DNA from: Nitrospira sp.
Lineage (GTDB): Bacteria; Nitrospirota; Nitrospiria; Nitrospirales; Nitrospiraceae
Direction of reading: 5' to 3'
Length of the DNA stretch: 18,870 nucleotides
Assembly (NCBI GenBank): GCA_025360665.1
Contig: JANYBU010000450.1
Location: 1 to 18,870, forward strand
Positions 14,220-18,870 of this stretch are shown one piece after another. The notes below the pieces were generated by a model. The model was not told the DNA's origin. It did no database searches and saw only the letters and a program-made list of their open reading frames with translations. The position numbers were made by a program, and so were the translations under genes. How positions within the stretch are numbered: the stretch's first letter is position 1; every line of letters starts with the position of its first letter.

Positions 14220-14645
14220 ATGGCACAGGCGAGCGTCACGAGGCGATATCGATTCTGCGCGGCGCACCGGCTGCACACGGATCATCTATCTCCCGAAGAA
14301 AACCTAGCTGCCTTTGGGAAGTGTAATAATCCCAATGGGCATGGCCATAACTATGTTGTGTTGGTGACCGTGAAGAGCACGGCTTCGACCACGACCGGCG
14401 GAGGCGTGGACCTCAATCGGCTGGATCAGACTGTGGGACAACAAGTAATCACGCGATTCGACCATCACGATCTCAATCAAGATCCTGAGTTTGCTGATCG
14501 CACCACGACGGGGGAAAATCTGGTGCTGCTGATCTGGGATCTCTTAGTGAAGTACCTCCCCGCCGGGCAACTGGAAAAGGTCGGGCTGATTGAAACACGC
14601 GACAACTACTTCGAGTATGCGGGGGGCATTGGGAATGTTGAATGA
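14220..14645 (+). CDS. 6-pyruvoyl-tetrahydropterin synthase homologue (PTPS/QueD family)
   Basis: A 141-aa PTPS-family enzyme acting on dihydroneopterin triphosphate. Zinc ligands are H16, H41 and H43. The catalytic set is C35 in KCNNPNGHGHNY, D81-H82 in FDHHDLN, and substrate-binding E125 in LIETRDNYFEY. CNNPNGHGHNY and DxxYFADxxTTxENL-like spacing resemble animal PTPS more than typical bacterial QueD, so the product may be a tetrahydrobiopterin-type precursor rather than the queuosine intermediate. That is inference. GTP cyclohydrolase I, which makes its substrate, is the next gene. The last three codons and the stop lie inside a family D heptad array. The ribosome-binding site is weak. Confidence 0.9.
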   Translation: MAQASVTRRYRFCAAHRLHTDHLSPEENLAAFGKCNNPNGHGHNYVVLVTVKSTASTTTGGGVDLNRLDQTVGQQVITRFDHHDLNQDPEFADRTTTGENLVLLIWDLLVKYLPAGQLEKVGLIETRDNYFEYAGGIGNVE

Positions 14646-14746
14646 CAAATGTTGAATGTAGAATTGTCGGAATCGAAAAGATGTCTGACGATTTGATGAT
14701 TTCCCAACATTCCACATTCAAAATTCATCATTTAACATTGAGCATT
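14634..14746. repeat. Family D heptad hairpin 4, overlapping a coding 3' end
   Basis: The left arm is five 7-mers at 14634-14668 with consensus AATGTTG. The right arm is six 7-mers at 14705-14746 with consensus CAACATT. The arms are inverted and could pair over about 35-42 nt around a loop of about 36 nt. The first two left units form the last codons and TGA of the PTPS gene. Confidence 0.85.
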
Positions 14747-14766
14747 ACGGTATAGAGAGGGGCGGC

Positions 14767-15414
14767 ATGGTTAAGCGGGGAGTCAAGCGGAGAAGTCAGC
14801 AGCAGGTCGAAGATGTCAGCGGGAACGGCAGACCGTCGGATCTGGATGTGCTGCAATCCCTGGTCACAGAAATGTTGCTCGCCCTCGGCGAAAAGCCCGG
14901 ACGGAACGGGCTCCTCAAGACTCCCGAGCGAGTGGCCAAGGCCCTCGCCTTCATGACTCAGGGGTACCACCGCGACATCGATCATCTCTTGAACGGGGCG
15001 CTCTTCCCGATCGAGTACGACGAGATGGTGATTGTGAAGGACATCGACTTTTTCAGCATGTGTGAACATCACCTGCTGCCGTTCTACGGCAGAGTCCATG
15101 TGGGCTATTTGCCCAATAAGAAGGTGGTGGGGCTCAGCAAGATTCCGCGCATCGTGGACGCATTTGCGAGACGGCTGCAAGTCCAAGAGCGACTCACCGT
15201 GCAGATCGCCGAAACCCTCAAGACAAAGCTCAATGCACACGGAGTGGGTGTGGTCGTCGAAGCGCGACATCTCTGTATGATGATGCGAGGCGTCGAAAAG
15301 CAGAACACTATCGCGGTCAGCAGCTCCATGCTAGGCGCCTTCCGCAGTCAGCCGCAAACCAGGCTGGAGTTTCTGAAGCTCATTCGCCGAGGCAGCGTAG
15401 GCGACTCCGATTAG
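14767..15414 (+). CDS. folE: GTP cyclohydrolase I
   Basis: This enzyme converts GTP to 7,8-dihydroneopterin triphosphate, the first step of folate, biopterin and queuosine synthesis. At 215 aa it has the usual length. Zinc ligands are C99 and H102 in MCEHHLLPF and C170 in RHLCMMMRG. Other family signatures are TPERVAKAL, the NKKVVGLSKIPRIVD stretch, the QERLTVQIA motif and QNTIAVSSSMLGAF near the C-terminus. A good GAGAGGGG site precedes the ATG. The N-terminal ~25 residues are basic and probably flexible. It follows the PTPS-type gene with only the heptad hairpin between. A family B element begins on the base after its stop codon. Confidence 0.97.
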   Translation: MVKRGVKRRSQQQVEDVSGNGRPSDLDVLQSLVTEMLLALGEKPGRNGLLKTPERVAKALAFMTQGYHRDIDHLLNGALFPIEYDEMVIVKDIDFFSMCEHHLLPFYGRVHVGYLPNKKVVGLSKIPRIVDAFARRLQVQERLTVQIAETLKTKLNAHGVGVVVEARHLCMMMRGVEKQNTIAVSSSMLGAFRSQPQTRLEFLKLIRRGSVGDSD

Positions 15415-15603
15415 CAGGATGTTGAAAAAGTCCCCCAGCGTCGTTCTCGCATCGTTCAGATCCTCAACGGGGACCCGGCCGCCTCACCACTCGGCGGCGT
15501 GCACGGGCTTGATGCGCCTTATTCGTCGACCGTGCGTCCCATAGGGTCCGTCTCCGGTCTTCACTCGTTGCGGCCTTGCCAGGCGGACTTTTTGAGCATC
15601 CTG
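15415..15603. repeat. Family B MITE-like element, copy 1
   Basis: Terminal inverted repeats of 19 bp, at 15415-15433 and 15585-15603, match at 17 positions, with the core AAAAAGTCC/GGACTTTTT. The left end abuts the folE stop codon with no gap. There is no coding gene inside and partial inner complementarity suggests a long hairpin. Downstream of it, 15604-15689 holds the start region of the next gene and nothing else I can identify. Confidence 0.75.
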
Positions 15604-15689
15604 TGTAAATATTCTTCTCTTGTGTCACATGTACGGACCAGAGAAGCTCTAGCCGGTCCACAGAGTTCTCCACCGCATGCGAAACGTCC

Positions 15690-16331
15690 ATGTCCATTAG
15701 GCTAGGTGATAAGGCCTGGGGGTGGGGTCTTGGCCTCGGGCTTGCCTTGTGGACGGGGCAGGAGACCATGCCTCGGCATGCCCTGGCTGATGACGTGGTC
15801 AATCCTTTGGTGGAGTTCTCAGGTTCGCTGGTCAAGAACGTCAAGGGGAAGCAATACCAGGCGCAAGTGTTTGCGAAGGGGGATCGCCTGCGGCTGGAGT
15901 ATAAGTATGCGATCAGAACCGAGCGTGGGTATGCGGCAATCGAGATCATCCGGTTGGATAAATCGGAGACCTGGTATCTGCTGGCGCAACAGAAGGAACT
16001 CTTGGTGACAGGGCTGGACCCTGATGATCTGCTCCCGATTCGCCCCGCATTACCGGGGGAGCGGGACCGAATCCTGGTTGGCGACGCGACGGCGGCTGGT
16101 CGTGCGACCCAGCTTTTCGAAGTTCAGACAGACCATCATGGTCGAGTCGAGCGGTTCTACGAATGGGTGGATCTGGGTACAGGAGTGGTGTTGAAGCTCG
16201 TCAGCCGGGATCGGGAGTGGTCGTTTGAGTATGAACGGTTCAGACTGTCGCCTCAGCCGGCCTACTATTTTGAAGAGCCACCAGGATACAAAAAGCGTAT
16301 GACGTCGACTGTGCCGCAAGGACGAGGGTAG
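15690..16331 (+). CDS. Exported protein with LolA/DUF4412-like sequence
   Basis: A 213-aa predicted periplasmic protein. The N-terminus has a hydrophobic glycine/leucine stretch (WGWGLGLGLALWTG) and a probable cleavage after HALA. The mature part reads like a beta-rich LolA/outer-membrane lipoprotein-sorting fold: FSGSLVKNVKGKQYQAQVFAKGDRLRLEY, then a WYLLAQQKELLV strand and later FYEWVDLGTGVVLKLVSRD. These proteins bind lipid or lipoprotein chains in a concave sheet. No good Shine-Dalgarno precedes the ATG at 15690. The next gene starts 7 nt after its stop with a GGGAGA site, so the two form an operon. Function is unknown beyond the fold guess. Confidence 0.75.
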   Translation: MSIRLGDKAWGWGLGLGLALWTGQETMPRHALADDVVNPLVEFSGSLVKNVKGKQYQAQVFAKGDRLRLEYKYAIRTERGYAAIEIIRLDKSETWYLLAQQKELLVTGLDPDDLLPIRPALPGERDRILVGDATAAGRATQLFEVQTDHHGRVERFYEWVDLGTGVVLKLVSRDREWSFEYERFRLSPQPAYYFEEPPGYKKRMTSTVPQGRG

Positions 16332-16338
16332 GGAGACG

Positions 16339-17724
16339 ATGAGTGAACTGATGTTGCGCAGGCGTGCGTGTCGTTGGAATCTGTTGGCCGCAGTTGCGGT
16401 TGCCTGGTTCTATCTGTGGAGTGGAGCGGATCAGTTGCTGTTGGCTGCCGGGACCTCATCTGTCCCCAAAGATGCGCAAGAGGCGTTCAACAAACAACAG
16501 TACGCACAGGTACTTGAGAAGTTGGCCAAGCTGGAGCAGGAGCAGAATACCGCTCCAGACGTTCGCAGGCTGAAGATCCGCTCCTTTCTCAAGCTTAGTA
16601 ACCCCAAGGACGCACTCGGCGAGTACGACAAACTGGAACTCGCGCTCACGCAAGATGAGGTGCCCCTCCTCCGAGAGGTGGCGCTGGGGTTCATCCTCGT
16701 CATGGTGAAGGACATGCGTGAACAAATGCGCGGGGCGGCCTACACGGCGCTCAAAGAGGTGGATTCGGACGAGGTCGTCCCCTATTTCGAAGATGGTTTG
16801 AGCGACGGGTCCGGACCGGTCCGGGTTCTCGCAGTCGAGGGGCTCGGTCGATCAGAGGCGGGGCGGAAATCGATGAAATTGCGCGCGGCGATTGAGGATC
16901 AAGCAGGGCTGGTGAAGGCGCGCGTGGTAAAAACGCTCGGCCGGACGGGAGATCCCGGAGTCCTTTCGTTAGTCGAATCGGCAGCCAAGGATGAGCTCAG
17001 CGCGGTTCGTATCGCGGCGTATGGCGCGCTGATCAGACTTGGCAAGAAGGAGACCTGGACTCAATTGCAGCAGGCCGCGGAGTCGCTGAATCCTGAGGAT
17101 CGAGCCGACGCAATTCGCACGATAGCCGAATTGAAAGACCAGCGTGGTGCTCTCATCATGACGGAGTCGTTGAGCTTCAAGCAGCCCTCTGTTCGTGGGG
17201 CTGCGGCCAGGGGGTTGGGGCATCTCGGACGAAATGAGGCGCGGGAACAGATTGAGCAGTTACTGAAAGATCCTGTGCCTGCCGTTCGCGAATCCGCGGC
17301 AGGTGGGCTTGCAGAGCTGGGAGGACCGGAGTCGGTGCCGGCACTCACGCAGGCGCTCAGTGACGGCAACTTTACCGTTCGTGCCTCAGCGATTGCCGCG
17401 TTACTCCAGCTTGGCCGGCCCTACTCGACGGTGGCCGCCACCGCGCAATCGCTGGCCCAACAGAACGATACGGCTATACGTGCTTCTGCGGCCTATGCCC
17501 TTGGGAAGGCGACCAAGGCCAATTCAACCGGTGCCATCTCCCTGTTAACCAGCCTGACGGCTGACCCGCTTCCAGGTCCGAAGATTGTGGCGCTTCGATC
17601 CCTCGGGCATGTGGGGGATCGTGAACTTGTTCCCCTCATGAAGGAAGCCCTTCACGACACGAATGATGCTGTGAGGGCCACCGCGGCAGGAGCGCTGTTG
17701 CACCTTCTTCAACAGAAGAGATAG
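16339..17724 (+). CDS. Exported HEAT-repeat protein
   Basis: A 461-aa protein with a basic N-terminus and hydrophobic stretch (WNLLAAVAVAWFYLWSG, about 13-30) acting as signal peptide or anchor. Residues about 45-105 look like a TPR-type helical region (AFNKQQYAQVLEKLAKLEQ... DALGEYDKLEL). From about 125 to the end there are at least eight HEAT/PBS-lyase-like repeats spaced about 31-35 residues apart, with cores such as VRVLAVEGLGR, VRIAAYGALIRLG, VRGAAARGLGHLG, VRESAAGGLAELG and VRATAAGALLHL. Such repeats make a protein-binding scaffold. It follows the LolA-like gene by 7 nt. A family B element lies after the stop. Partner and role are unknown; a periplasmic scaffold is the simplest reading. 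Confidence 0.85.
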   Translation: MSELMLRRRACRWNLLAAVAVAWFYLWSGADQLLLAAGTSSVPKDAQEAFNKQQYAQVLEKLAKLEQEQNTAPDVRRLKIRSFLKLSNPKDALGEYDKLELALTQDEVPLLREVALGFILVMVKDMREQMRGAAYTALKEVDSDEVVPYFEDGLSDGSGPVRVLAVEGLGRSEAGRKSMKLRAAIEDQAGLVKARVVKTLGRTGDPGVLSLVESAAKDELSAVRIAAYGALIRLGKKETWTQLQQAAESLNPEDRADAIRTIAELKDQRGALIMTESLSFKQPSVRGAAARGLGHLGRNEAREQIEQLLKDPVPAVRESAAGGLAELGGPESVPALTQALSDGNFTVRASAIAALLQLGRPYSTVAATAQSLAQQNDTAIRASAAYALGKATKANSTGAISLLTSLTADPLPGPKIVALRSLGHVGDRELVPLMKEALHDTNDAVRATAAGALLHLLQQKR

Positions 17725-17731
17725 GCCTCTG

Positions 17732-17901
17732 CAGGATGCTGAAAAAGTCCGCCAGCTTCGTTCTCGCTTCGCTCTCAAAAACCGTGAAAGGTAAGATGTG
17801 AAAGGTGAAACGTGAAACGTAGGACTGCCGACCGCTCTTCCTCCGAAACCTTTCACGTTTAACGATTCACGGATCGCTGGATGGTCTTTTTGAGCATCCT
17901 G
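17732..17901. repeat. Family B MITE-like element, copy 2, with nested heptad hairpin
   Basis: Ends at 17732-17750 and 17883-17901 form 19-bp inverted repeats matching at 17 positions. The left end is nearly identical to copy 1 at 15415. The interior between about 17783 and 17871 is a family D heptad hairpin instead of the sequence seen in copy 1. It starts 7 nt after the HEAT-protein stop codon. Confidence 0.75.
17783..17871. repeat. Family D heptad hairpin 5
   Basis: The left arm is five 7-mers at 17783-17817, consensus CGTGAAA/GGTGAAA, plus CGT. The right arm is three 7-mers at 17850-17870 like CTTTCAC and GTTTAAC. The 7-mers belong to the same class as hairpin 1 (9520-9599). It is entirely inside a family B element. 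Confidence 0.8.
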
Positions 17902-18009
17902 CGCGGTGTTCTCCTGTTGTCCTAGACATGTAGACTAAAGAAGCGTTGGCATTCTCACATGGTTTTCCCGCAGCCGATTAGCTCTGCATTGATACCCCCT
18001 TGTTTCAGA

Positions 18010-18039
18010 TTGACAGGGTAGGGTAGACTTTTGTATATA
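18010..18039 (+). promoter_or_regulatory. Promoter and long leader of the cupredoxin-like gene
   Basis: TTGACA (18010-18015) and TATATA (18034-18039) are 18 bp apart. The ATG is at 18217, leaving a leader of roughly 170 nt. The leader contains a small hairpin CTCGT/ACGAG (near 18042-18057) and a 7-bp dyad CGTTCCC (18106-18112)/GGGAACG (18144-18150). Between 17902 and 18009 I see no gene or other feature. Confidence 0.5.
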
Positions 18040-18216
18040 GACTCGTTCTGAGACGAGCCTCGCCAACGCGAATCTCAATTGCGATCGAGTCACCAGGGCG
18101 GAATACGTTCCCGTTTCCCCTCATGGCTGGTGGTAGGAGATAAGGGAACGAGAGCATACAATAAACTGCGCGGTTAGTTATTTGTTCACCACAAGGAGTC
18201 ATAAGGAGGTAGTCAC

Positions 18217-18870
18217 ATGAGGCAGGGTGTGTTATCAGCGGTATTGGGCGTGGCAGCCGTCGCGTTTGTCGCGGCGCCTTTCACCTCGTTTGCAGGCGGA
18301 ACGATTGCCGGCAAGGTGACCTATGCGGGCAAGGCCGAGCAGAAGGAATTTTTATTCTCGAAGTTCCCTAATCCCAAGTTCTGCCCCAAGAACCCACACA
18401 AGGAATTGATGGATGGGGATAAGCGATTCCTGAAGCAGATTGAAGTCGGCAAGGATGGCGGCCTCAAGAACGCGGTGGTCGCGGTGATCGATGTCGAAGA
18501 TAAGGCGTTCGTCGATGGGTATCAGGGCACTGAGGTGGTTGCAGAGTTCTGCGAGTTCCTCCCCTTCAGCGGTATCGTGGTCAACACCAAGAACTTCCAC
18601 GTCGAAAATCATGATGCCGATGCCGATGACCCAAAGTCGGTGCTAGGCGTGTTGCACAACCCCCACAGCTTCACTGTGAAGGGCACCAGCTCGGCCACCG
18701 GTTTCAACATCGGTTTGGCGAAGAAGGGTGACAAGCTCGATAAGCAGGTGATGTTCCGTGGCGGTGCAGAGAAGGATGGTTTTTATCGCTTGCAGTGCGA
18801 CCAGCATGAGTTCATGCAGGGCTTCTTCCTCCCGGTGTCGAGTCCGCACTTCGCGGTAGCGAAGGAAGAT
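18217..18870 (+). CDS. Exported cupredoxin-like (MauL/plastocyanin-like) protein, 3' partial
   Basis: 218 codons are present and the frame is still open at the window end. The start follows a perfect AAGGAGGT site. A signal peptide is clear (LSAVLGVAAVAFVAAPFTSFAGG, cleavage probably near SFA-GG). The mature part resembles the methylamine-utilisation/plastocyanin-like group: a beta-rich region with C112 in EFCEFLPF, a HNPH segment (H147, H150) and near the end CDQHEFM (C194, H197, M200), the type 1 copper-like Cys-X2-His-X2-Met arrangement followed by HFAVA. Copper binding in the periplasm is inferred from this. The strong ribosome-binding site, clear promoter and long leader suggest high and possibly regulated expression. 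The C-terminus cannot be described. Confidence 0.85.
   Translation, partial: MRQGVLSAVLGVAAVAFVAAPFTSFAGGTIAGKVTYAGKAEQKEFLFSKFPNPKFCPKNPHKELMDGDKRFLKQIEVGKDGGLKNAVVAVIDVEDKAFVDGYQGTEVVAEFCEFLPFSGIVVNTKNFHVENHDADADDPKSVLGVLHNPHSFTVKGTSSATGFNIGLAKKGDKLDKQVMFRGGAEKDGFYRLQCDQHEFMQGFFLPVSSPHFAVAKED

Noticed and set aside
14634..14746. Heptad arrays as CRISPR
   Set aside because: Units are 7 nt with no spacers and the two arms are inverted, so this is not a repeat-spacer array.

Overview
The window looks like a chromosomal stretch from a Nitrospira-like bacterium (Nitrospirota). The reasons are the GC-rich coding style, a PuuD/Urate_ox_N-type membrane protein, a cupredoxin-like periplasmic protein, stand-alone complex I-type and ferredoxin genes, and intergenic repeats of a kind I associate with Nitrospira. 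The assignment is inference; there is no rRNA or tRNA here to fix it.

Layout. (1) 2-1690: end of a GAF/HisKA/HATPase/REC hybrid histidine kinase. (2) 1953-2768: a CbbQ/NorQ-type MoxR AAA+ ATPase. (3) 2769-5185: an accessory island with a 185-bp palindromic element, a yggU gene broken by an in-frame TGA, two paralogous glycine-zipper lipoproteins each followed by the same 68-bp element, and an A+T-rich HNH endonuclease gene broken by a one-base frameshift. (4) 5257-6335, minus strand: a ferredoxin-thioredoxin reductase catalytic subunit overlapping a secreted protein gene. (5) 6470-10015: a very large CbbO/NorD-type VWA protein, the expected partner of the ATPase in (2), and a small unknown gene. 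(6) 10098-11805: malate dehydrogenase and the Urate_ox_N membrane protein. (7) 12043-14094: NuoF-like flavoprotein, [2Fe-2S] ferredoxin and an IscA/ErpA-type assembly protein. (8) 14220-15414: a PTPS homologue and GTP cyclohydrolase I, two consecutive steps of pterin synthesis. (9) 15690-17724: a secreted LolA-like protein and an exported HEAT-repeat protein. (10) 18217 to the end: a cupredoxin-like exported protein cut by the window edge, behind a long leader.

Functional theme. Much of the window concerns iron-sulfur and redox chemistry: FTR, NuoF, ferredoxin, IscA-type protein and MDH. This would suit an autotroph living on low-potential carriers. The CbbQ/CbbO-type pair would remodel or activate a metalloenzyme or Rubisco-like client, and no client is encoded here.

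The least expected signal is intergenic. Four structural repeat families lie mostly just after stop codons. A: a ~68-nt imperfect palindrome in three copies with compensatory base changes. B: two elements with 19-bp inverted ends. C: one 185-bp palindrome. D: five 'heptad hairpins', whose arms are degenerate tandem 7-mers. The 7-mer sequence differs between most loci, but the 7-nt period and inverted layout are kept. At one locus the heptads run into a coding sequence and supply its stop codon; at another the heptad hairpin sits inside a family B element.
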